The translations under genes and the position numbers were made by a program. This document shows positions 7,696 through 15,279 of a stretch of 34,486 nucleotides of DNA, one piece after another (within the stretch, counting starts at the first letter, position 1; the number at the start of each line of letters is the position of its first letter). The stretch comes from Streptomyces sp. SID11385. GTDB taxonomy: Bacteria > Actinomycetota > Actinomycetes > Streptomycetales > Streptomycetaceae. The stretch covers positions 1 through 34,486 of the forward strand of contig NZ_JAAGLR010001055.1 in NCBI RefSeq assembly GCF_010548245.1, in the 5' to 3' direction. The notes under the pieces were generated by a model. That model saw only the letters and a list, made by a program, of their open reading frames with translations, did no database searches and had not been told where the DNA came from.

Positions 7696-10674
7696 CTATG
7701 CCCCCGACGCATCGACGATGGCGCTCGTCGTGTCGTAGGTGCTTCTGGTGCGGAAGCGCACGAGGCGCTTGCCCGGCCCGTTGGCGCTCTTCGGAGGAAT
7801 CAGGGTGAACGCCATCACCACCTTGGACGGGTCTGCCTGCCCGCGGGTGACGGCTGCCGCGACCTCGCTGTCCTTCTTCGCCTCCACTACCAAGTACAGG
7901 AGCGCAACCCCGGTACGCGGTCCGATGGTGATGGTTCCTGCGGAGCGTTGGCCATCGCTGGGCGAATCCGCCGCCGTGGCGATCAGCCGCGATGCCAGCG
8001 CGGAGTGGTCGACGCCGGCGATACGGCTGAACGAGGGCTTCCCGCTTTGGCGCGTGCGTCGGACGAGTGACAGCGGTACCGAACCCAAGACGGGGGCGAC
8101 GGTCCTGTCGGAGGCGGTGAGCTGAGGAGCGATGAGAAGCCAGTCATCGACTGTGGCCAGACGGCCATCGAGTTGGGCGAGATAGTGCAGGTGCGGCTCG
8201 AAATGCCCAGCACGTGCCCACTCCAGCTGACGCAGTACGGCCAGCAGTTCCCCGTGGATCACCCGAGACGTCAGTGCGCTGAAAGCGCGGTGGCCGTCCG
8301 CAGGGCCGAACGTGACCGGCTCCGCTGTGAACGTCTGGAGCAGCGGCCGCCACCTCTCGGTGTTGCGCCTGAGCGCGTCCGCCGACTCCGGGTACACCGA
8401 GGGCTCAATCGCCTTCCCAGGGGAGCGGATCTCGACGAGCTCCGCGTTGAACATCTTGTTCCTGGCAGACGGCTTGATCCAGGGCAGGTGCTGCGCGACC
8501 AGCGGCGGTACCTCGGCCGGCACGACCTGCGGCTTGCCGTCGACCAGTTCCGAGTACTGCTTCAGTTCCGCCCGGAAGAGTTCCTCATCGCGGCAGATCG
8601 CCTCGAACGCCTCGTAGAGGTCCGCGGTCGATGTCTTCGTCATGGGTTCCTGTCGCCCGATGTAGAGGCGCACGAGGTCCTGATACCCGGGCCTGAAGCC
8701 GAACCACCGGCCCATCTGCATCAACGTGTCGGCCTGGCGGGTCATCCGCCGGTAGTAGGTGACGGTTAGGCCCTCGACCGTGAAGCCGCGGGACAGCTTC
8801 GTGCCGCCGACGAGGATCTTCCACACGTTGGGCGTGCGGTCGAAGTCCAGGTCGAGCTGCTCGAAGTACTTGTCCGAGTCGCCATTGACGATGATGACGG
8901 GGTTGCCGCCCTTGGTGATCAGCTGCCGTGCACGGCTGATGTACGGGCGGAGTTCGTCATATGTGCCGGGGTTGGGCAGTTGGGCAGCCCGGGCATCCGA
9001 GACGTGCTTGAAGTCCGCTTCCCAGAGGGCCGCGAGCCGCACGTGCCCTTCTGCGGAGGCGTATCCGGCCTGGTGCCACATCGAGTTGAGGCGCAGTGCG
9101 AGCTCCGCATGGTCGTCTTTCCGAACGGACTGGTGGACCAGCATCGTGTGGTGCCGGAAGGGGCCGTCGGCGACACCGCGGTCCGCGCGGTAGAGCTTGA
9201 CGGCCCCACTTAGGACGAAGCCGTCCATGGCTTCCTGGAGGCGGTCGTCTTCACCGTCCCAGATCCCCCGGACGTGCGCCTTCGCATGGGAGTTGGCGAC
9301 TGTGCGCTCCTCGGGCGGGACCGGGGAGTCCAAGTCGTGGAACTCCTGGACCCCCATGTAGCCCTGGGGCCGTGGCAGGGAGATCAGGAAGTCGTTCGGG
9401 AAGATGTCCGCGGTGTCTCCCGGATCGACGAAGACGTTGGCGAACGGGGTCGCGGTGTAGCCGACGTACTGAGCGCGGGGCAACAGACCGAGGACCTGCG
9501 AGAGCAGTCCGTTTATCGCTGTGCGCTCGGGGGAGCCCTGCTCCCACTTCTTAGGGTCGGACGTGTTCACCGATGCCTGGTCGGACTCGTCGTCGATGAT
9601 CAGGGCAGGGAGTTCGCCGAGGAGCCCGTGGATCTGCTTGAGGTCCTTCACGAGCTTGGTGAGGACCGGCTTGTTCTTCTTGACGACCATGACGCGGGCA
9701 GCCGCGTGGTGGAGGTTCGCTGGTGCGTACAGCGGGGACGCCGGCACCCGCTTCTCGAACTCCAGGGCCCGGATGCCCTGGGCGAGGCTCATATAGTCCC
9801 GGTCCCGGGTCGTGAGGCGCTCGATATCGAAAGCCTGAAGCTCTGACGGGCGTCCGTGGTGCTGCACGAACTCGGGCCAGTCGTCGTCATCCCCGACGTA
9901 GTCGACGCCGATGAGCGAGTCGGGGTCGCGCGGATCGGCGCCCCGGAGGATGTTCTCCTGGCCGATGAGCTCCATGTCGAGGCGGCGCTGCGTCTGCGCC
10001 CGCAGGAGGTTGAGCGTTCCTCCGAGGACGATCACCAGCCGGTAGCCGGCGTCGACGGCCTTGGCGATTACGCCGGTGAAGTTCGCGGTCTTGCCGGACT
10101 GGACGTAGCCGACGACCAGCCCCTTGGCCTGCCGACGTTCCGCCTGCTCGGGGTCCGTAAGCCGTTCGACAACGGCCCGGCTGGCTTCATCCAGACTCGC
10201 GATGGCGGCGTCGCTCCAGCCTTTGTCGCGCAGCTTCTGCTCGTAGGCTTTCCAGTAGAAGGAGCGGGCGGCAGCGCGTTCAGGCGTGTACCAGGGGGTG
10301 TGCTCGGTCGCGATGACCACGGGGCCCGGCAACTCCGCGATCGGCACGGCCGCCGTTAGGGCCTTCCGCAGGTCGTCGCCGAACTGGAGCCGATCGTATG
10401 CGGCCGCACGGCGTGCTTGCGTCCGGAGCGCCTCCTGGGTCCAGGCAGCCTGCTCGTCGTAGTCCCATGCCGTCAGAGCCCTGGACCAGGCGGCCGTGAG
10501 TTCGCGGCCGTTCTCAGCCTCTGCCAACAGACGGTCCCGGAACGTCTCCTCGCTGAGGTCGGCGTCCGGGAAGTCCTCACTCGCTGTCAGTGCCGCCCAG
10601 TCCTCAAACCTGCGGGGTCGACTGCCCATGCCTCGAAGGGCCTGGGTGTGGATCTCCAGAAGTACGTCAGTCAC
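7696..10674 (-). CDS. Z1-domain superfamily 2 helicase-like ATPase
   Basis: 992 aa. Walker A is GYVQSGKT at 189-196, with K195. The Walker B/DExx-like box is DDESDQ at 361-366. YTATPFA at about 406-412 is motif III. GGTKLSRGFTVEG and QMGRWFGFRPGY at about 645-690 are motifs V/VI of a helicase core. This core with the DDESDQAS and LSRGFT signatures is that of the Z1 domain (PF10593). Z1 proteins are known from comparative genomics of restriction-like islands with MutL/MORC-type ATPases, methylases and Vsr-like nucleases, where they are predicted to move along DNA. Here it follows the MORC-like gene by 33 nt in one operon. No methylase or nuclease gene accompanies it. Function is predicted anti-phage or anti-plasmid defence. 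Confidence 0.88.
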   Translation of the reverse strand: MTDVLLEIHTQALRGMGSRPRRFEDWAALTASEDFPDADLSEETFRDRLLAEAENGRELTAAWSRALTAWDYDEQAAWTQEALRTQARRAAAYDRLQFGDDLRKALTAAVPIAELPGPVVIATEHTPWYTPERAAARSFYWKAYEQKLRDKGWSDAAIASLDEASRAVVERLTDPEQAERRQAKGLVVGYVQSGKTANFTGVIAKAVDAGYRLVIVLGGTLNLLRAQTQRRLDMELIGQENILRGADPRDPDSLIGVDYVGDDDDWPEFVQHHGRPSELQAFDIERLTTRDRDYMSLAQGIRALEFEKRVPASPLYAPANLHHAAARVMVVKKNKPVLTKLVKDLKQIHGLLGELPALIIDDESDQASVNTSDPKKWEQGSPERTAINGLLSQVLGLLPRAQYVGYTATPFANVFVDPGDTADIFPNDFLISLPRPQGYMGVQEFHDLDSPVPPEERTVANSHAKAHVRGIWDGEDDRLQEAMDGFVLSGAVKLYRADRGVADGPFRHHTMLVHQSVRKDDHAELALRLNSMWHQAGYASAEGHVRLAALWEADFKHVSDARAAQLPNPGTYDELRPYISRARQLITKGGNPVIIVNGDSDKYFEQLDLDFDRTPNVWKILVGGTKLSRGFTVEGLTVTYYRRMTRQADTLMQMGRWFGFRPGYQDLVRLYIGRQEPMTKTSTADLYEAFEAICRDEELFRAELKQYSELVDGKPQVVPAEVPPLVAQHLPWIKPSARNKMFNAELVEIRSPGKAIEPSVYPESADALRRNTERWRPLLQTFTAEPVTFGPADGHRAFSALTSRVIHGELLAVLRQLEWARAGHFEPHLHYLAQLDGRLATVDDWLLIAPQLTASDRTVAPVLGSVPLSLVRRTRQSGKPSFSRIAGVDHSALASRLIATAADSPSDGQRSAGTITIGPRTGVALLYLVVEAKKDSEVAAAVTRGQADPSKVVMAFTLIPPKSANGPGKRLVRFRTRSTYDTTSAIVDASGA

Positions 10675-10707
10675 GTTGGTTACCTCGGTTCTAGCGACAG
10701 GTACCCG

Positions 10708-12252
10708 TCAGCTGGTGCGGTTGCGGCGTTCGCGCTGGGCCCGGGCGGAGGCGAGCAGGATGCTGTTCCAGTACTCCACGCGATCCTGCCTCTTCCTCTC
10801 CCAACGCCCGAGCCCGAAGCAGTCCTGCAGAAGGAGGTACAGGAGCGCCTTAACGACCGGCACGTCGTTGGCGCCACCGCGGCCGCCGTGGTTGAAGTCC
10901 TCCCTGAATGACCTGTTGAGGAGGATGACGTGGCCGTCGCGGTCCAAGTCGAAGAAGGTGTCCTCGGGGAGGGCCGACCACTGGACGCGGATGGGTTCCT
11001 CGCCGGGCTTGAGGGGCAGTTCCTCGGTGACCGCGCGTTTCACCATGGGGTCGAATCCCTTGCCGGGTTCGATATGCGGTGGCCGGGCGATCACGGACCG
11101 CGAGGCGCCGTCGCGGTACGCGGCCTCCGCGTCTTTGAGGAACGTGCTAAAGGTGACACCTGCCTCGTCGGCCGCCTGCTCGACCGCTAGCGTGAACGCG
11201 GGGGTGACGTCGACGCCGTCCTTCTTCACTGTTAGGCTGAAGACTCCGCCTGTGTCCTCCGGCAGGTCCACGGCAACCCGCGCCAGGACCAGGTGCCCTT
11301 CTGGCGGACGCAGGTTGTTCCATCCGCCGGCCTGGACGAGCCGGTCGTTCCGGTAGAAGTAGAAGCCCTGGCGCTGCTGGAGTCCTTGGCCGAGCTGCCG
11401 GAACCCGGCGAGACCAGACCGGGCGGGCCAGATGTGGGCATTGAGGGCGATGTCGCCTGCACCAGGGACAGGCGCGATGAAGGTCTTCGGGTACCCGGGC
11501 CGTCCGGGGACCTTGTAGCCGAACGGGTCGAGCGCATCGACGCTGATGTGATCGGTTTCCTCGCCCGTGACCACGTCCCAGACGGCGATGTCGAGGATGA
11601 GCCCGCGGCTGAGGAAGCGGTGTAGGTGCAGCCCGAGGTGGGTCTCGAGCGTGGTGATCGCTTTGGACAGGTATTGTTCGCTCTGCCCCGGGGCGACAGT
11701 CTCGAAGGCGCGGACTTTGTCCCAGCGGACTATGGTCCCCTGCCACTCGATGAGTCCGTTGTAGACATCGATCTGTTCCTGAGCGAACCGCCTATTGACC
11801 GTGTCGACGCGGAAGCTGTCTTCGATGCCTTCTGCTGTGAGCTTTCGCCCGCCCGGGGCGCTGCGCTTGCCGCGGCTGATCACTGTCAGGGAGCCCGACT
11901 GTGAAAGCGACGCGGCCTTGAGGCCGGTGCCGTACATCCCGAGCGCCGCTTCCCCGTACGCGCGTCGATGACCCACCGTCATGGCCTCATCGAGCCCAGC
12001 GGTGTCCATGCCCCGGCCGTTGTCGATCACGAGGAGGGAGACGATGCGGTCGGCGTCGCGCAGGAAGTGGACGACCACGGCGGTAGCCCCGGCGTCGATC
12101 GAGTTGTCCACCAAGTCCGCAACGGCGGCTTCGAAGCTGTACCCCTGGTTGGTCAGGGCTTTCGCATACCCGGCATCCGGAGGCAGGTACGTACTCCCGC
12201 TGGTGGGGACTTCGTACTGCCAGCCCTGCCGAAGGGATTCAGATGAAGACAT
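10708..12252 (-). CDS. MORC/MutL-like GHKL ATPase
   Basis: 514 aa from the ATG at 12252, which has AGGAG 10 nt upstream; an in-frame GTG eight codons earlier is weaker. The N-terminal GHKL fold shows DLVDNSIDAG (N box, residues 46-55), VIDNGRGMD (75-83) and GMYGTGLKAAS (105-115). This is the Bergerat ATP-binding pocket shared by gyrase, Hsp90, MutL and MORC proteins. The usual catalytic Glu of the N box is Asp46, as in several bacterial MORC-like sequences. The C-terminal part lacks a recognisable nuclease domain. It is first in the operon with the Z1 gene. The pair probably forms an ATP-driven DNA-clamping and translocating machine of restriction type. Confidence 0.85.
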   Translation of the reverse strand: MSSSESLRQGWQYEVPTSGSTYLPPDAGYAKALTNQGYSFEAAVADLVDNSIDAGATAVVVHFLRDADRIVSLLVIDNGRGMDTAGLDEAMTVGHRRAYGEAALGMYGTGLKAASLSQSGSLTVISRGKRSAPGGRKLTAEGIEDSFRVDTVNRRFAQEQIDVYNGLIEWQGTIVRWDKVRAFETVAPGQSEQYLSKAITTLETHLGLHLHRFLSRGLILDIAVWDVVTGEETDHISVDALDPFGYKVPGRPGYPKTFIAPVPGAGDIALNAHIWPARSGLAGFRQLGQGLQQRQGFYFYRNDRLVQAGGWNNLRPPEGHLVLARVAVDLPEDTGGVFSLTVKKDGVDVTPAFTLAVEQAADEAGVTFSTFLKDAEAAYRDGASRSVIARPPHIEPGKGFDPMVKRAVTEELPLKPGEEPIRVQWSALPEDTFFDLDRDGHVILLNRSFREDFNHGGRGGANDVPVVKALLYLLLQDCFGLGRWERKRQDRVEYWNSILLASARAQRERRNRTS

Positions 12253-12742
12253 GCGGCCGCAGCTCCTCGCACGCACGTGACCAGGCCCGCGTGGGGGAGC
12301 TAGGGCAAGCTGGTTCCTGAGTAATACGGAAGAGATCGTACGTGATCACCGTCCGGGACTGGCCGGGCGTCGTGGGGAACGCCAGGTGGTCCTGCCTGGT
12401 AGGGGAGACAAGTGCATAGAACACGCAGATCACTACCCGGGCCGACTTGTCTTCCGAACAGCCGCAATAGGCGCTGCGCTTCGTCAGTTAACGTCTGTCG
12501 CCGACAGGGAGAGGGCGGTTCGGTGGCATCCGGCGATCCTGCGTCCGGGCCTGCCCTGTAGCCGGGGTGCTTCCTGCGGAAGACGTCCGCTGTCGCCGCT
12601 TCTGGTGACGCGTGCGGGAGGCACCGGCTCTTGTCGCGCGCCACCTGTCGCCGCCGTCGGCCCTGCGTCGTCGGGGTGTAAGGCGCCGTCGGCGCCGTGG
12701 CCATCGGAGAGTTCGGCGCTGTGCGCGCGAGGGCCGGGCGAG
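12253..12742. other. Control region of the Z1/MORC operon and unclear DNA
   Basis: The right side of the MORC gene must hold its promoter; an AT-richer patch with TATTAC lies at about 12320-12335 (minus strand). A long plus-strand frame crosses 12386-12742, but its product has no recognisable features and atypical composition, so I do not call it a gene. Confidence 0.4.
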
Positions 12743-13123
12743 AATGACCCGCACTGGCTGTACTGGGTGAATCCGGGCGAGATCCACGGACAACGGGGTA
12801 TCGGCTACTTGGAGTTGGGCAGGCCCACCGAGGCTGCGGCGGCTTTCGCGTCGGCCCGATGCTCACTCGCTGCGGACGCGGCGCGGACGAAGGCGCAGTT
12901 CCTCTCCCGCGCGGCTACGGCCCAGATGCGCGCGGGCGATGCCGACGCCGGGTGCGCGACCGGTGAGGAGGTCCTCGCGATGGTGCGGGACGTGCGGTCG
13001 GCGAGGTTGGACGAGCACCTGCACTCGATGCTTGTCGGGGCCCGCCGCTTCGGCGGGGCGAGGGCCGTGCGGTCGTTCGTCGAGCACGGCGAAGATGTCC
13101 TCCGGGAGTGGGTGCCGGCATGA
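12743..13123 (+). pseudogene. C-terminal TPR part of a Streptomyces XRE-type regulator
   Basis: From about 12743 the frame reads DPHWLYWVNPGEIHGQRGIG, then LGRPTEAAAAFASA and a helical-repeat tail ending DVLREWVPA. This matches the tetratricopeptide C-terminus of the XRE-TPR regulators that abound in Streptomyces. The N-terminal DNA-binding half is missing, and the upstream frame is unrelated. The TGA overlaps the ATG of the next gene (ATGA at 13120-13123), a normal operon junction, so the truncation happened after the pair had formed. Confidence 0.65.
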
Positions 13124-13805
13124 TCCTCGTCCTGTGGGACATCGACCGGACCCTCCTCTACGCGGGGGACACCGACCGCCTCGTCTACCGCGAGGTCTTC
13201 CGCGCCGTCGTCGGCCGCCCGGCGACGAAGCTGCCCGCGAAGGGCACGGGGGTCACGATGCCCTTGGCGGTACGGGAACTCCTCGCGGCCAACGATGTAC
13301 CGGAGGCGGATCGCCTAGCCCCCCTCATCGTCGCGCGCCTGCCAGCCGAACTGCGCCGCCACCGAGCTGAGTTGCTACGGGACGGCCACCTCATGCCCAG
13401 TGCGGCCGAAGCCCTCGCGGCGGTACGCGCGGACGCGGACCTCGTCCCGTCGATCGTGACGGGAAACCTGCGGGAGAGCGCCGAGACTAAGCTCGCCGCC
13501 TTCGGCCTCACGGAGTTCGTGGACGTCCCGCTGGGCGGCTACGCCTCCGACGACCCCCACCGCCCCGCCCTCGTCCGCATCGCCCAGGCCCGCGCGGAAC
13601 GCGCCCACGGCCGGCCCTTCACCCGCGCGAACACGGTCATCATCGGCGACTCCTCCAAGACGTCCGCACGGGCCGGGAGGGCGGTGCGCGGGTGATCGGT
13701 ATCGCCACAGGCACGACAACGGCCCGCGCCTTGGCCGACGCCGGGGCCGACCACGTGATCGACGACCTGACCAACCCAGGGCGGCTTGTCGAACTGTTCC
13801 GCTGA
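13120..13805 (+). pseudogene. HAD-family phosphatase with a single-base frameshift
   Basis: MILVLWDIDRTLLYAGDTDR (HAD motif I, DIDRT) opens at 13120. Motif II is IVTGN at about residues 112-116, and the end of the first frame has VIIGDSS (motif IV region) before a premature stop near 13695. Deleting one G at about 13659 explains the break. Read as AAGGACGTC in place of AAGACGTC, the frame continues into DVRTGREGGARVIGIATGTT and ends LTNPGRLVELFR at 13805. The rebuilt enzyme of about 228 aa would be a phosphoglycolate-phosphatase-like HAD hydrolase. It is either freshly mutated or carries a sequencing error. Confidence 0.8.
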
Positions 13806-13816
13806 CCCGCATCCAC

Positions 13817-13850
13817 AAAAAGGCCCCAGGTCGAAACCTGGGGCCTTTTT
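13817..13850. terminator. Bidirectional-looking stem-loop terminator at the middle attachment site
   Basis: AAAAAGGCCCCAGG and CCTGGGGCCTTTTT form a 14-bp perfect stem with a 6-nt loop, ending in a U run on either strand. It serves the HAD gene from the left. Its place beside the tRNA fragment mirrors the native tRNA terminator, but its sequence is distinct from the copies at 6420 and 31968. Confidence 0.85.
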
Positions 13851-13855
13851 CAAAG

Positions 13856-13896
13856 AGCGGGTGACGAGAATCGAACTCGTGCTCTGAGCTTGGGAA
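13856..13896 (-). other. Middle attachment site: 41 nt 3' fragment of tRNA-Gly
   Basis: Matches the tRNA-Gly 3' end (32004-32044) except for one base in the T stem (TCGT in place of TCGC) and the absence of the encoded CCA. It breaks off after GGGAA, the same point as the left site. It divides the island into two tandem elements. Confidence 0.87.
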
Positions 13897-14402
13897 TCCC
13901 CTGGGCTTCGGGTTATCTAACGCTCCCGAGCTGGGGTGGTAGTAGATCGCGTGTATCGCGTGGCTGCACGACGACACCTTGGCTGACCGCTGCTGACCAC
14001 ATCTACTGGCACGTTGTGGCACGGCGTCCATCCCCTGAGCGGGCTTCCGGACGTGTCCCTTCGCGGTGGTGTGCTTCGCAGACGAGAGCCGCCCGTAGCT
14101 CGCTTCGGCTGGCGGTCATATCGAGCGGTCGACATGCTCTTCAGGTCGTGTCCGTGTGGATCGTGAAGGCGGCCTTGTGGTCGTTGGTGTCACGTAGGCC
14201 GTAGATCCACTTTTCGATGAGCCAGCGCGCCCTCAAGGTCTACGCGGTGTGTCCGCGACCTGACGCTCGGGCAAATCGGAACCGTCCCGACCGTCTGCTC
14301 GTGGTGGCGCAGGGGATCGACAGCGGGTCGCGAAGGTACACATACCAGCACCGGCATCGCAGGGTTGGGCCAGCCAATTTATCTCCGCAGATGGAGAAAC
14401 TG
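13897..14402. other. Element arm and decayed DNA, no intact gene
   Basis: CTGACCGCTG at 13983-13992 lies 87 nt from the tRNA core, exactly as at the left site. A minus-strand stub at 14141-14239 (WLIEKWIYGLRDTNDHKAA) looks like the end of a real protein but is cut off by a stop and is not recognised. A small hairpin TCTCC-GCAGAT-GGAGA at 14382-14397 may end the small gene that follows. Confidence 0.45.
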
Positions 14403-14555
14403 CTACTGCGTCAGGACAAGCAGTAGCAGCGTGGAGATGCTCATTCCGACCATTAGGGCGGGCCCGATTGCGGGGTGTTGGTGAGCGATATAAGTGCCGC
14501 CGGCTCCGGCGAGCAGCACCAGGAGGAGGATTTGGTTGGGGACTTGACCGGGCAT
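14403..14555 (-). CDS. Small two-helix membrane protein (50 aa)
   Basis: ATG at 14555 with GGAG 9 nt upstream. The product opens MPGQVPNQILLLVLLAGAGG and has a second hydrophobic segment, PALMVGMSISTLLLLVLTQ, joined by a short polar turn with YIAHQHP. Two membrane helices with a His/Pro turn resemble the tiny hydrophobic proteins found in transfer regions of Streptomyces integrative and conjugative elements. That likeness is from general memory only. It may be a leftover of the element's own conjugation genes. Confidence 0.55.
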   Translation of the reverse strand: MPGQVPNQILLLVLLAGAGGTYIAHQHPAIGPALMVGMSISTLLLLVLTQ

Positions 14556-14606
14556 GCGAAGGATCTCCGTGGGTGCGGGGGCGCAGGGTGCTCCGTGTGG
14601 CGACAG

Positions 14607-14656
14607 CTTGGGGCGCGGGTCGGGCTGGATTCTTGGGGCGCGGGTCGGGCTGGATT
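14607..14656. repeat. Perfect 25 nt tandem duplication
   Basis: The unit beginning CTTGGGGCGCGGGTCGGG occurs at 14607-14631 and again directly at 14632-14656 with no mismatch. It lies between the small membrane protein and the AT-rich cas control region. It is a recent slippage product or a binding-site pair. Confidence 0.9.
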
Positions 14657-15279
14657 GCGGACTGTCTAAGGGAAGAGGAAGTCGGCCGCCCGGGACGCTG
14701 GAAAAAATGCTTGTATTAAAAAACGCTCAGCAGGTTTTCCGAAGCGGAGTGGGGTGTACTTGATATTGAGTGGCCCTCGGCGAAGAGGGTACCGCGACCG
14801 TGGGTGTCATGCGCGTGGGACGCGCTGAAGAACCTCGGTAGGAGGCTATGGGGCGCAGGTTCCTCTAAGCCTAGCTTTTAGATCGTGCCTGGAAGAGGGG
14901 GTGTTCATTAAAAGGCTGATCTTATTAATCCCCGCACTGGTGGGGAGCGCTTAGTGGTGGCCGTCGAGGCCATGGGTCGCAGGGGCTCATCCGAATTGCG
15001 CCGGAAGGTTGCCAGTCAATTTACAGTTCACAGGGAAGGTGGGCGTAAGTGCCCATTTTTGTCCATGCGGCTGTGTGTCCCGCAGGGGCGGGAGGCAGGG
15101 GAGGCGATTCTATCGCGCAACGCCGCCCTGCTTCCGTGCGGTCCAGGGTGACATTTTTTTCGCTTCGACTAGGTAGGCGAAATCGCCGCACGTTAAGTAT
15201 GGCGCTCTTTTTGATTGAGTTCGACCGATTCTGATCATTTTAAAGTATCGAGGGCGTTCCCCATTCGATTTCCTGTTCA
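14657..15279. promoter_or_regulatory. Control region upstream of the cas operon
   Basis: About 620 nt without a credible gene, visibly richer in A/T than the rest (runs such as GGAAAAAATG and TATTAAAAAACG, CATTAAAAGG, TTTTTTTCGC, CATTTTAAAGTAT). The cas promoter should lie near its right end; TTCGAC followed 17 nt later by AAGTAT at about 15220-15250 is one possible -35/-10 pair. It holds two hairpins shaped like the CRISPR repeat stem, at 14922-14950 and 15078-15093. The first cas start codon has only a weak ribosome site. Confidence 0.55.
14922..14950 (-). other. CRISPR-repeat-like degenerate palindrome upstream of cas genes
   Basis: On the minus strand, 20 of 29 positions equal the array repeat, with 20 of the first 25. 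The stem reads CTCCCC-ACCAGT-GCGGGGAT against CTCCCC-GCGCGT-GCGGGGAT, with the same 6-nt stem and 4-nt loop geometry (one A-C mismatch). The downstream handle is ATTAATAA in place of ATGAGCCC. It reads away from the cas genes. No second repeat is found 61 nt on. Confidence 0.5.

Larger units (their letters stand above)
6453..13896. mobile_element. Island element 1 at tRNA-Gly (Z1/MORC module)
   Basis: Bounded by tRNA-Gly 3' fragments at 6453-6496 and 13856-13896. It carries broken PIN, HAD and FGE-like genes, the intact Z1/MORC-like operon, a truncated XRE regulator and a frameshifted HAD gene. No integrase or excisionase was recognised. It is therefore a decayed integrative element, or a cis-mobilisable one that depends on a related element. 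Confidence 0.7.

Noticed and set aside
10496..11356. Plus-strand frames opposite the Z1 and MORC genes
   Set aside because: Ser/Arg-rich shadows without start sites or motifs.
12386..12742. Plus-strand frame before the XRE C-terminal fragment
   Set aside because: No recognisable motif and atypical composition; it is just an open stretch joined to the real fragment.
14890..15260. Match of the pseudo-spacer start GATCAG to the cas promoter area near 15232
   Set aside because: Only six bases match, positions 7 and 8 differ, and the bases before it (AAT) do not give a convincing PAM, so it is not evidence of autoregulation.
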